NCBI GenBank assembly: GCA_002722645.1
Contig: PBML01000012.1
Span: forward strand, 5,953-21,862
DNA length: 15,910 nucleotides
DNA from: Acidobacteriota bacterium
GTDB taxonomy: Bacteria; Acidobacteriota; UBA890
Reading direction: 5' to 3'
In this document: positions 1 through 8,461 of the stretch, piece by piece
Numbering within the stretch: position 1 is the stretch's first letter
Layout of the letters: each line of letters begins with the position of its first letter
Made by a program: the position numbers and the translations under genes
Notes under the pieces: model-generated
What the model saw: only the letters and a program-made list of their open reading frames with translations
Databases searched by the model: none
Told to the model about the DNA's origin: nothing

Positions 1-3000
1 GCTTCGACGCGCTCAAGAATTTCGAGGTCGGGAAAAAAAGCGCGTCCCTCACCATGTTGGAGCCAAATGCCAAGTGTCGAGCCTTCCATGCCTCGCAGCA
101 TGATCGCTGGGCTTTCGTCGATGCGAACACTAACGAAGCGCGATTCGAAACGACCTGAGGCGTTACGGATAAAGCGTGGTTGGATCTCATCGGCAATACC
201 TGCCCACGGTACCCATCCGAGCAAGGCATGGAGCTGGCAGCCGTTGCAGACTCCGAGGCTAAATGTGTCGATACGCTCATAGAATGACTGAAATTGCTCA
301 TAGACACGCGTGTGGAAGCGAATTACGCCGGCCCAACCTTTGGCTGAATCCAGCACGTCGGCATAGCTGAAGCCACCAACGAATACGACACCTTTAAACC
401 TCTCCAGCGTGACCCTCGCTTGGAGCAGGTCGGACATCGTCACGTCCCAGGGCTCGAAACCAGCCGCGTAGAAGGCCGAGGCCATCTCTCGGTCGCCATT
501 GCTACCTTCCTCGCGGACGATGGCCACCGGGATCTTATCCTCTGCCGCAAGGACCTCGGGCGCAGTGGGCTTGGCAGTGTACGTCAACTGGAACGGTGGG
601 GCGCTTCGAGATCTTAGGCCACTTTGTTCCTGGCTGACGTGCTCAGGATTGGCCTGTAAGCGATCGATCTCGAAGCTGGTAGATTCCCAGACGTCACGCA
701 AGTCTCGCATGTCAGCGTTGAGGACTTCATTAGCGCCTTGGTGTATGTGGACTTTCGGCTCGACAAGTGAGCTGCCGATCACTACACATGGTATTTCGGC
801 TTTGTGGAATGCGACCTTAACTTCCTCTGCGGCAGCTTCTGCGACCTCGATCACCAGCCCGAGCTCCTCACAGAAGAGAAAGGCAATAGGGTCGATGTCG
901 GCTGGAAGCGAAACCTCAATACCGCTATTGCCCGCGAACGCCATCTCAAGAAGAGTTGTCACTAAGCCGCCGTCACTGCGGTCATGTCCGGCGCTGATCA
1001 GTCCGTCGGCAATAAAGTGCTGCACGATATCGAACGCGCGGGCCAGTGTTCCAGCGTCCTCGAGGTTTGGGCATTGCGTGCCTAGTTGATCAAAAACTTG
1101 TGCCAGCGCCGAGCCGCCGAGCCTTGTGTTTCCATTTCCTAGATCGATGTAAAGAAGCTGGCCGTTGCCAGGAAGCTTTAGGTCGGGGGTCACTGTTTTA
1201 GTGATATCGGGGCAGGGCACGTATGCTGAGATCACCAAGGCACCAGGGGCTTTCACCAACTCATCTTCGCCGTCGTTCGGCCCATTCGCGATCGCTGCCA
1301 TCGACAAGCTATCTTTACCCCCGTCTATGGCGATGCCCAGATCTAGCAATACCTCGCTCAAGGCAACTGCCGCATCGTATAGCCTAGCTCCCTCTCCAGG
1401 GAGCTTGGCCGCCCACATCCAGTTACCCGAGCATTTCACCTCACTGAGATTGCTAGTGAGCGCCCAAACCAGGTTCGTAAGCGCCTCGCCGACGCACATC
1501 CGCGCCATAGCAGCTGGATCGAGCAGGCCCTTGATCGGTTGCTCACCAATGGCTGTGGCGGCTCCGCTGATGCCGAAGTGACTTTGTGCGATCACTGCAA
1601 CGTCTGCGACTGTTAGCTGCAGTGGGCCGACACACTGCTGTTGTGCTACCAGACCTGTGACCGCGCGGTCGACCTTTGTAGTTAGGAAGCGCTTTGAACC
1701 GACCGACAACAAGCGTAAAACTCGATCGAGCGCATTCGCCACCGAAAGGTCTACGGGGAGCTCTAAGGGCGCTGATGGGGTTGGAATCCGGTCTAGTTCG
1801 AACGTCTTCTGCGGCATGTTGCCGAGCACCGCCTGCAATTCCAAGTTCACCGGCTTCGAGTCATCGTGTTCATCCCACAAAATAATCTGGCCGTCTCCGG
1901 TAACTTTGCCGACGAAGCCCACGGGGGCCATTTCGCGGGCACAGAGATCTCGAAAGAGCCCCTCGTGTTCAGGGCGAAGCAATAGAGCATCCTGCTCTTG
2001 GGACTCAGCTCCCCAAATCTCAAGTACCGAAAGTGTCGCGTCGCCCACGGGGAAATCGCGCACGTTGATCTGTGCACCTTGGGGTTCAACGATTTCCTTC
2101 AACACGTTGCAGTTTCCGCCGGCACCCTGATCATGAATTGATACGATGGGGTTGGCGTCCCCCAGTTCCACACAGGCACGCAATACTCGATTGACTTTCT
2201 GCTCCATTTCAGCGTCGCCGCGTTGTACGGCGTTGAAGTCGAGTTCGGCAACGTTTTCACCTTGAACCATGCTCGACGCGGCCCCTCCGCCCATTCCGAT
2301 CCTATAGGCCGGCCCACCAATCTTGACGACCCACATTCCTTTTGTGGGCATATCCTTCTCAGTGTGCCGGGCGTCGATCTGCCCGATACCGCCTGAAAAC
2401 ATGATTGGTTTGATCCACTCACGTCGCTCACCGCTCGGTAGGCGCATACCGAACGAGCGCGTATAACCTTGGATTACCGGTTCGCCGAACTTGTTGCCAT
2501 AGTCAGAAGCACCGTTGGATGCTTCAATTTCAATTTCCAGAGGAGCAGCCAAATTGTCGGGGTAGTCGAAGCTGCTGTTTTCCCATGGGAGGGGATAGCC
2601 TGGGATCTGCAGATTCCCGACACAGTAGGCAGCTGTTCCCGCAACAACGAGTGACCCGCGTCCGGTGGCGTGTACATCGCGGATCCGCCCTCCAGTTCCC
2701 GTTTCAGCCCCAGGAAAAGGAGCGACCCCAGAAGGAAAGTTATGCGTTTCGGCAGTGAAGATAATGTCGTAGTCGAGTTCGTTGAGAAAGAAGGGGCTTG
2801 GCGCGCCAGGTTGTTGGGGCACAACCGTCTCTATCCGACAACCTCGGATAGCACTTGAGTTGTCATGGAAGGCGATGACGCTGTTATTTGGGTTCGCGTC
2901 AAGCGGCGCCCGAATCAATGCCATTAGGTGGTTGGGCATTTCTTCACCGTCGATCAGGAGCCGGCCTTTGAAAAACCAGTGTCGTGAGTGCTCGCTGTTG

Positions 3001-3665
3001 GACTGGGCGACGTCGAAGCATTCGACATTGGTGGGGTTCCGCTTGACGTGATCACAGAAAAGTGTCGTGTAGTAATCGAGGTCCCAATCGTCAAAGGCGA
3101 GGCCCATCTCCGCATCGATGCGCTCAAGCGCAGCGCGACCTTCCTCAAGTACCGGGACTTCAAGCACGGACTCCGGCGCGATTCCGGTCGCAAAACTGGC
3201 GAGTGGTTCTGGGTAGGGACATTCGGTCATACGGTCATGCACAAGTGACAGGAGCTCGGAGAGCTGGCGCTCGTCAAGTGGCGTGTCACTGTGTACAAGA
3301 TAGCGTCGTGAGCGCTCGATCCGTTCGATTTTTTCGAGTCCACAAGCCTTGCAAACCGAGACGGCGTTGGTCGACCAGGCTGTTGAGAAATTAAGGCGTG
3401 GGCCAACTTCAACTAGTGCCCGCCTATCATTCACTTCAAGGAAACTCTTGGGGCTGAACTGATTTGGCTGGAAAGTCTCGCTTAGCAGCCAGCTAAGCAC
3501 ACTAATTTCCTTCGTAGTGAGATTGTCGGCAGACTTGATGTTGAAGCAGAATTCGGAGTCGATGGCCTGAATGTTAGCCGAAACTTTTTCGCGGGCTTGT
3601 CGCAGAAGGGTGTTGGCTGCGGCTGCAGAAGCACCGGGAGTGCGGAAAAAGTGAATCAACCCCAT
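1..3665 (-). CDS. purL: Phosphoribosylformylglycinamidine synthase, large single-chain form (partial at C-terminus)
   Basis: Fourth step of de novo purine synthesis in the cytoplasm: FGAR + glutamine + ATP gives FGAM. I translated the minus strand from ATG 3663-3665 to the window edge: 1221 open codons, no stop or frameshift. The N-terminus reads MGLIHFFRTPG. Family motifs appear in order: AQSNSEHSRH (His226), AETHNFPSG (His308), RIGMGGGAASS (about 455-465), IHDQGAGGN (His511), then the C-terminal class I glutaminase with GVCNGCQ, whose nucleophile is Cys1140. The HPE motif carrying the remaining triad residues lies beyond the left edge. E. coli PurL is about 1295 residues and human PFAS about 1338, so roughly 70-110 residues are missing here. 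No clear Shine-Dalgarno precedes the ATG; the start rests on family agreement. Many stretches (EVGPRLNFST, QSNSEHSRHWFFKG, DTFSLGVCNGCQ) match animal PFAS as I remember it. Identity is very secure. Confidence 0.97.
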   Translation of the reverse strand, partial: MGLIHFFRTPGASAAAANTLLRQAREKVSANIQAIDSEFCFNIKSADNLTTKEISVLSWLLSETFQPNQFSPKSFLEVNDRRALVEVGPRLNFSTAWSTNAVSVCKACGLEKIERIERSRRYLVHSDTPLDERQLSELLSLVHDRMTECPYPEPLASFATGIAPESVLEVPVLEEGRAALERIDAEMGLAFDDWDLDYYTTLFCDHVKRNPTNVECFDVAQSNSEHSRHWFFKGRLLIDGEEMPNHLMALIRAPLDANPNNSVIAFHDNSSAIRGCRIETVVPQQPGAPSPFFLNELDYDIIFTAETHNFPSGVAPFPGAETGTGGRIRDVHATGRGSLVVAGTAAYCVGNLQIPGYPLPWENSSFDYPDNLAAPLEIEIEASNGASDYGNKFGEPVIQGYTRSFGMRLPSGERREWIKPIMFSGGIGQIDARHTEKDMPTKGMWVVKIGGPAYRIGMGGGAASSMVQGENVAELDFNAVQRGDAEMEQKVNRVLRACVELGDANPIVSIHDQGAGGNCNVLKEIVEPQGAQINVRDFPVGDATLSVLEIWGAESQEQDALLLRPEHEGLFRDLCAREMAPVGFVGKVTGDGQIILWDEHDDSKPVNLELQAVLGNMPQKTFELDRIPTPSAPLELPVDLSVANALDRVLRLLSVGSKRFLTTKVDRAVTGLVAQQQCVGPLQLTVADVAVIAQSHFGISGAATAIGEQPIKGLLDPAAMARMCVGEALTNLVWALTSNLSEVKCSGNWMWAAKLPGEGARLYDAAVALSEVLLDLGIAIDGGKDSLSMAAIANGPNDGEDELVKAPGALVISAYVPCPDITKTVTPDLKLPGNGQLLYIDLGNGNTRLGGSALAQVFDQLGTQCPNLEDAGTLARAFDIVQHFIADGLISAGHDRSDGGLVTTLLEMAFAGNSGIEVSLPADIDPIAFLFCEELGLVIEVAEAAAEEVKVAFHKAEIPCVVIGSSLVEPKVHIHQGANEVLNADMRDLRDVWESTSFEIDRLQANPEHVSQEQSGLRSRSAPPFQLTYTAKPTAPEVLAAEDKIPVAIVREEGSNGDREMASAFYAAGFEPWDVTMSDLLQARVTLERFKGVVFVGGFSYADVLDSAKGWAGVIRFHTRVYEQFQSFYERIDTFSLGVCNGCQLHALLGWVPWAGIADEIQPRFIRNASGRFESRFVSVRIDESPAIMLRGMEGSTLGIWLQHGEGRAFFPDLEILERVE

Positions 3666-4020
3666 GAACGATTTCGGTGCGTTGACGCCAGGAAACCAGA
3701 GTTTTGATATTTGGCAAGGATGAACGACCCGACGTCCGGAAGATACCGCATCTGAAGGTCGCGGGCTGACCGTTTTAGCCTAATTTCGAGGAACGGGTCT
3801 CGATGTGGTCTCACGATTTTCCGATCATCGGCCGATTGCTTCAGTCAAAGTGGAAGTATTTGCCGATGTTTCCAGTGTACAGTGGCTAATGTGACCCTGT
3901 GCCGTTTTGCAGCTGTTGACATCGTTTCTAGGGCACGGAAAACCTCGGAGGAACTGGGTTTCTCAGGAGGTAATTGTAGTTGCCTTGAGTCGGAATCCCT
4001 GAACATGCTGAGGTGAGTCG
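3666..4020. promoter_or_regulatory. Divergent intergenic region between purL and the BNR-repeat gene
   Basis: 355 bases with no credible gene. It must hold the leaders of two divergent genes. A TTGACA match lies at 3916-3921 on the plus strand, but no good -10 follows at 16-18 bases. A TTGACT lies at 3848-3843 on the minus strand, just upstream of the palindromes at 3821-3836, again without a convincing -10. A Shine-Dalgarno-like GAGGTGA (4010-4016) precedes the ATG at 4021. Promoter positions are therefore unresolved. I see no riboswitch or tRNA fold. Confidence 0.5.
3821..3836. repeat. Overlapping palindromes CCGAT-C-ATCGG / ATCGGCCGAT
   Basis: Three alternating half-sites (CCGAT, ATCGG, CCGAT) occupy 16 bases: CCGAT 3821-3825 and ATCGG 3827-3831 form one inverted repeat with a single central base, and 3827-3836 is a perfect 10-base palindrome. 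On the minus strand it falls 7-22 bases downstream of a TTGACT, where an operator controlling purL could sit. Function is inferred only from position and symmetry; short GC-rich palindromes also arise by chance. Confidence 0.35.
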
Positions 4021-7000
4021 ATGATGTTAAAAACTGTGGCAGCGTTATTCTTTCTGATTATTTCCGGCGGGTCTGGAGCGGGTGAGGCTGCAGGCCTCAA
4101 TGCCGAAGAAGTCCTTCCGGGTGAGAATCCCTCCACTCCAGAAGAACAGCAGGAAGATCCAACTACTGCGGTGCCTGGGCGTTTGGAGCCCTTGCATTTC
4201 TCGAACCTGAAGTGGCGCAGTATTGGCCCGGCGGTCAGAAGCGGTCGTATTTCGGACATTGCCGTAGTCGAGAGTGATCCTGACATCATCTACGTCGGTA
4301 CAGCTGGAGGTGGCGCTTTTAAATCCGTGGACGGTGGGATCACCTGGGATCCGGTGTTTGAGAAGGAAGGAAGCTCTGCAATTGGCGGCATTGCCGTGGC
4401 ACAGTCAAATCCAAACGTTGTGTGGATTGCCACCGGAGAGTCAAGCGGACGAAACTTGGTTAGCACATCCTGGGGTGACGGTGTCTACAAATCGGAAGAT
4501 GCCGGCAAGAGCTGGACTCACATGGGGTTGCGTGCTTGCCAACAGATGGGGCGTGTCGCCATTCACGCGAATGACCCACAAACTGTATTTGTCAGTTGCA
4601 TTGGATCGTTGTGGGACACGGCTGAAGACAATGAGAGCCGAGGCCTTTACCGAACCATAGACGGCGGTGGCACATGGCAAAAAGTGCTCTCAGCCGGTTC
4701 GCGGGCAGGGGTCGTCGAGGTGGTGATCAACCCGGACGATCCAGATTTTCTCTACGCCGGTGCGTGGCAGCGTGAGCGCCGTGATTGGAGTTGGTTGCCT
4801 GTAGGTCCCGAAAGCGGCGTGTTTCGCTCGATTGACGGTGGTGGGACATGGGACCGGCTTAGCAACGGACTTCCCTCTGGAGATACTGGGCGTGTTGGTC
4901 TGTCGATATGCCGAAGCCAGTCTGACACCATCTATGCCGTTACCGAGGGGGATGGCGGCGGCATTTATCGCACCAATGATCGAGGAGCGAGCTGGGAGCT
5001 TCTCAATACGGAGGTCGGATCCTCTCAGTGGTATGGGCAGGTGCGTTGCGATCCTAACGATCCTGACAGGGTCTATGTCCTTTCCACCCAGTTTTACGTC
5101 TCCGAAGATGGTGGCGAGACCTTCCGTACCGACCTGTTGGGCAATAGCGTTCATGTCGATCATCACGCACTGTGGATCGATCCCGCCGACTCAGATCATC
5201 TCGTGCTCGGCAACGATGGGGGCGTATATTTCTCGAACGATGGTGGAATGCATTGGCGCCACGTCGGGAATTTGCCAATCATGCAGTTTTTTGAAATCGG
5301 TGTCGACATGCAGGAGCCCTTCTATCATGTCTACGGGGGCACCCAGGACGACATGTCATGGGGTGGCCCGAGTGAGACGCGTCATAATGACGGCATCGTC
5401 AACGACGATTGGTATATGACAGTGGGCGGGGACGGGTTTTACGCTCGTGTCGATCCCAGTGATCCCACCATCGTCTACTCCGAATCACAGAATGGTGGAA
5501 TAGTGCGCTTTGATACCCGAACGGGGGAACGTAAGCGAATCAAGCCCATGGATCCTGAGGAAGGGGAAGGATATCGCTGGAACTGGAGTGCCCCTATTTT
5601 GATATCACAACACGATCCGACAACCGTGTTTTTCGCTGCTGAGGTGCTATTCCGTAGCCCGAACCGTGGCGATACCTGGGAGGTAATCAGCCCCGACTTG
5701 ACGCGAAGACTCACTTACGAGAACCAGATGAACGACTACGGGACCATCCGTGTTATTGCCGAATCCCCACATCGGAGTGGGGTCCTCGCGGTAGGTACTG
5801 ACGATGGCTTAGTCCAGGTAACACAGGACGGCGGCGAGACATGGCAGACAACGGAATCTCTCCCGGGTGTACCAGATCTAGCCTTGGTGCGCCGCGTCAT
5901 TTTGTCGGTGCACGATGGCGACACGATCTATGTTGCATCGTCGAACCACGAATACAACGATTTCAGTCCGTATCTCATGAAAAGCATCGATTTCGGCCGC
6001 AGCTGGATCTCGATCACTGGAAACCTTCCCAAGGATCAACATGTCCGTGCATTGGCAGAGCACCCACGTAATCCGGATCTTCTGTTTATCGGTACCGAGC
6101 GCGGTGTCTGGGTCTCTATCGATGGCGGTGGTTACTGGGTACCGCTGAAGAACAATCTGCCCACCGTGCCCATACACGATATGGTCGTCCATCCACGCGA
6201 GAATGATTTGATAGTCGGGACCCATGGCCGCAGTATCTGGATCCTCGATGACATCAACATGCTCGAGGAACTGTCAGCTACGGTCGCCACTTCTGAAGTA
6301 CGCCTGTTTAGAGTCTCGCCTGCACTGCAGTTCAATTCATTCAATCGTGGCCGGCAGTTCAACGGAGACAGCTATTATCGGGCGCCAAATCCACCAAGAG
6401 GGGCAATACTCGACTACTGGCTAGACCCTGCTGTGATGGTTGTTCCAGACAGTGAGCAGCCCCCTCCGATATCGCTTGAGATTTTCGATCTGGACGGTGC
6501 ACGGGTTCGATCCCTGGATTTGCCTCAGGGCGCAGAGAGTCCAGGTAGTCACCGCGTCGTCTGGGACATGCGGTATGGACCATCCTATGTACCGCCGGAG
6601 GGTGAGGGCGGAACCGTCAGAGGGCCTTGGGTGCTGCCCGGAGAGTATGAAGCTCGCCTCACTGTTGGCGGGATGGTCAGCAGTCAACCAGTGGTTGTCG
6701 AACCTGACCCCTCAGTTTCCATCTCAAATGAAGATCGACTCTACTGGCACGACACCCAATTGGCAGTGAGTCAGCTCCTCGGGACCGCCCGTTCAGCGTT
6801 GGCGAATGCGAAGATGCTAGATACGCTGGTGAGCTCGGCAGAGAAGGCGGTGGACGCTAATTGGGGCGAGGCTCAGGATGCGCGGAACGAGGTAAAAAGT
6901 ATGCGATCCGAGGTCGACGTCGTAACGGAAGATCTAGGGCAGATCGCGAGCCGACTTGCAAGCGCCTACTCAGGAATGCAGGCGTCGACGTCATTGCCAA

Positions 7001-7194
7001 CGGACGATCAAATCAAGGCTGGCCAACTCGGTTACGAGCAGCTAACAGAGCGACTCAATACCCTGAACTGGTTGGTTGCCGAAGGGCTCTCGTTGCTCAA
7101 CGAGAGGCTCGATGCCGAGGGGATTCCCTGGAGCATGGGACGCTCAGTCATTATGCAAGTTACCGCTTTGCCAAGACCGCCAACTAGGCGGTGA
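4021..7194 (+). CDS. Exported BNR/Asp-box repeat (sortilin/VPS10-like propeller) protein
   Basis: A 1057-residue protein with a hydrophobic export signal (MMLKTVAALFFLIISGG, cleavage probably near residue 20-25). Eleven Asp-box-like motifs (S/T-x-D-x-G-x-T/S-W type) start near residues 101, 157, 211, 269, 317, 360, 404, 545, 600, 654 and 698, for example SVDGGITW and TIDGGGTW. They mark blades of one or two beta-propellers, as in the 'WD40/YVTN/BNR-like' or sortilin N-terminal families. GTHGRSIWILDD (733-744) is typical of this bacterial group. A FlgD/Ig-like beta segment follows (about 812-897), then a helical, probably coiled-coil tail (about 904-1040). The catalytic function of such proteins is unknown; some relatives are labelled glycosyl hydrolases from the Asp boxes alone, which is not evidence of activity. 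GAGGTGA lies just upstream of the start. It converges with the cyclase gene at 7307. Confidence 0.9.
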   Translation: MMLKTVAALFFLIISGGSGAGEAAGLNAEEVLPGENPSTPEEQQEDPTTAVPGRLEPLHFSNLKWRSIGPAVRSGRISDIAVVESDPDIIYVGTAGGGAFKSVDGGITWDPVFEKEGSSAIGGIAVAQSNPNVVWIATGESSGRNLVSTSWGDGVYKSEDAGKSWTHMGLRACQQMGRVAIHANDPQTVFVSCIGSLWDTAEDNESRGLYRTIDGGGTWQKVLSAGSRAGVVEVVINPDDPDFLYAGAWQRERRDWSWLPVGPESGVFRSIDGGGTWDRLSNGLPSGDTGRVGLSICRSQSDTIYAVTEGDGGGIYRTNDRGASWELLNTEVGSSQWYGQVRCDPNDPDRVYVLSTQFYVSEDGGETFRTDLLGNSVHVDHHALWIDPADSDHLVLGNDGGVYFSNDGGMHWRHVGNLPIMQFFEIGVDMQEPFYHVYGGTQDDMSWGGPSETRHNDGIVNDDWYMTVGGDGFYARVDPSDPTIVYSESQNGGIVRFDTRTGERKRIKPMDPEEGEGYRWNWSAPILISQHDPTTVFFAAEVLFRSPNRGDTWEVISPDLTRRLTYENQMNDYGTIRVIAESPHRSGVLAVGTDDGLVQVTQDGGETWQTTESLPGVPDLALVRRVILSVHDGDTIYVASSNHEYNDFSPYLMKSIDFGRSWISITGNLPKDQHVRALAEHPRNPDLLFIGTERGVWVSIDGGGYWVPLKNNLPTVPIHDMVVHPRENDLIVGTHGRSIWILDDINMLEELSATVATSEVRLFRVSPALQFNSFNRGRQFNGDSYYRAPNPPRGAILDYWLDPAVMVVPDSEQPPPISLEIFDLDGARVRSLDLPQGAESPGSHRVVWDMRYGPSYVPPEGEGGTVRGPWVLPGEYEARLTVGGMVSSQPVVVEPDPSVSISNEDRLYWHDTQLAVSQLLGTARSALANAKMLDTLVSSAEKAVDANWGEAQDARNEVKSMRSEVDVVTEDLGQIASRLASAYSGMQASTSLPTDDQIKAGQLGYEQLTERLNTLNWLVAEGLSLLNERLDAEGIPWSMGRSVIMQVTALPRPPTRR

Positions 7195-7239
7195 GGCCGA
7201 AATAATGCTCGCTTCCGGAGCCCACTAGACCATAAGAAT

Positions 7240-7266
7240 CCAAGTCCTGCATATCCCATGACTTGG
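7240..7266. terminator. Inverted repeat between convergent genes, possible weak terminator
   Basis: CCAAGTC (7240-7246) and GACTTGG (7260-7266) form a perfect 7-base-pair stem with a 13-base loop. It sits midway in the 112-base gap between the stop codons of two convergent genes, where a bidirectional terminator is expected. There is no T-run on either strand; the minus-strand exit is only mildly T-rich (ATTCTTAT). Placement supports it, composition does not. Confidence 0.3.
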
Positions 7267-7306
7267 CTGATGATGCCTACGTTCTAGCGTCGAGATTCGT
7301 CGCCTG

Positions 7307-8314
7307 TCAGAACGTTGCGATGGGGTTCAGAGGCGAACCGGTTCCGCCGCCCACAGGGATTGGCGCTGCTGTAAGAAGGAATTCCCACCGGTTCAGGCGA
7401 GCGGCCGTTTCACTCAAGGTCTCAAGGTCGGCATTGTCGAAAATCGGCATACCCATAGCAACCAGGGCCAGTTGGTGAACAGGATGGGTGGACCCCTCTA
7501 CGCCGGACGGAAACACGTCGCTCGCGGCATCACTCCCTAACACCGCTACGTCACGTTCCTTGAGCCATCTCGCCACCGAAGCATGCAGCCCTGCTGATGT
7601 TCTCGACACTGCCCATGGTCCTTCGCTGCGTCGCCGGGCCCATCGCCCCGTTCGGATGAACACAGCGTCCCCACTCTCCACTTGAATACTGACCCTCTTC
7701 TCCCAGGCTTCGAGGTCTGTGGCATGGATCTGCGTACCCGGTTCGAGGTACTCGACGCCCTTGAGCCGAGGTATGTCGATAAGAATTCCCCTGGTGAAGA
7801 TGCCTTGCTTGAAGCCATCGATCCCTAACTTCTGGCAGCCTCCCTCCGTAACCGTGTCCTGAGGAAACCCGTTATACATTTCACCCTCAGCGGACATATG
7901 GCAAAGAGCGTCCAGGTGTGTGTGCGCATAGCCGTGATACCGGACACTGTAACTGTCTAGAACGAATTGCCCAGGGTTGTTCATTCCTATTTCGAGCATC
8001 CGATGCTCAAACGGCGCAGGGTTGTCCACGGCCCGGGTTTTTAGGGGATCGTGAGCGAGTGATATCGATTCGCCGTCAAAAACTAAGGCTGCTGCCTCCT
8101 TGCGCTTCTGGGGTGTAATTAAGTTGAGCGTACCCAGTTGGTCTTCGTTGCCCCAGCGTCCCCAGTTGGATAACTCCGTCATCCACGTCTCAAGGGTCTC
8201 CCGGGTCACGCTATCAGGAGCTTGGGCGAAGGTTGGACTCGCGAGGATCGATGCAGCAAGAAATGCACATACAGCAGCCAAGTACAGAACAAGGCAAAGT
8301 CGAGAGGGATGCAT
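7307..8314 (-). CDS. Exported cyclase-family (kynurenine formamidase-like) metal hydrolase
   Basis: A 335-residue protein of the putative cyclase family (PF04199), which includes kynurenine formamidase and other metal-dependent amide hydrolases. The motif HTHLDALCH (His131, His133, Asp135, His139) corresponds to the family's HxGTHxDxxxH metal-binding signature, with Gly-Thr-His changed to His-Thr-His. GSDAASD lies in the C-terminal third. Start chosen at 8314: AAGGAG (8322-8327) lies 7 bases upstream, and the protein then opens with a signal peptide (MHPSRLCLVLYLAAVC, cleavage probably after the SPTFAQA segment). A longer frame to ATG 8359 would add 15 Arg-rich residues before the signal and has no better ribosome site. 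Last gene of the minus-strand cluster, 147 bases after the amidase. Classical kynurenine formamidase is cytoplasmic, so export argues for another, unknown substrate. Confidence 0.87.
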   Translation of the reverse strand: MHPSRLCLVLYLAAVCAFLAASILASPTFAQAPDSVTRETLETWMTELSNWGRWGNEDQLGTLNLITPQKRKEAAALVFDGESISLAHDPLKTRAVDNPAPFEHRMLEIGMNNPGQFVLDSYSVRYHGYAHTHLDALCHMSAEGEMYNGFPQDTVTEGGCQKLGIDGFKQGIFTRGILIDIPRLKGVEYLEPGTQIHATDLEAWEKRVSIQVESGDAVFIRTGRWARRRSEGPWAVSRTSAGLHASVARWLKERDVAVLGSDAASDVFPSGVEGSTHPVHQLALVAMGMPIFDNADLETLSETAARLNRWEFLLTAAPIPVGGGTGSPLNPIATF

Positions 8315-8321
8315 GATGTTT

Positions 8322-8327
8322 CTCCTT
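8322..8327 (-). promoter_or_regulatory. Ribosome binding site AAGGAG fixing the cyclase start
   Basis: Reading the minus strand, AAGGAG is followed by 7 bases and then ATG at 8314-8312. This selects the shorter start, which places the signal peptide at the very N-terminus. Confidence 0.7.
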
Positions 8328-8461
8328 AGGCGGGCTAGCCTTTCCATTCTGGCCAACATACAAACTCACGGCATGAGACCGAGGCAAGGGAACATTCCGC
8401 TTAAGCGCGTGGATGTCGTTGATGAACTGGTCCCGTATGTTTCTAGTGAAACACTTTTTCC

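Noticed and set aside
67..3394. Many open frames of 60-200 codons on the plus strand
   Set aside because: They lie antisense to the continuous purL frame, have low-complexity Ser/Arg/Pro-rich translations, and show no family motif.
1847..3412. Short minus-strand frames inside purL
   Set aside because: They are in other frames from the uninterrupted purL frame, which has all family motifs; they do not indicate a broken gene.
3916..3921. TTGACA as a -35 box for the BNR-repeat gene
   Set aside because: The -10 position at 16-18 bases reads roughly AAAACC, a poor match, so I did not call a promoter.
3965..3970. Strong AGGAGG upstream of the BNR gene, as for a leader peptide
   Set aside because: TTG codons just after it reach stops within one or two codons, and ATG 4005 gives only a three-codon frame, so no leader peptide is supported.
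8315..8359. Upstream ATG 8359 for the cyclase gene
   Set aside because: It would put 15 Arg-rich residues before the signal peptide, while ATG 8314 has AAGGAG at ideal spacing.
8438..8459. Hairpin TGTTTC-TAGT-GAAACA followed by five T on the plus strand
   Set aside because: The T-run suits a plus-strand terminator, but no plus-strand gene ends nearby; the stem is short and AT-rich, and the minus-strand exit has no T-run.
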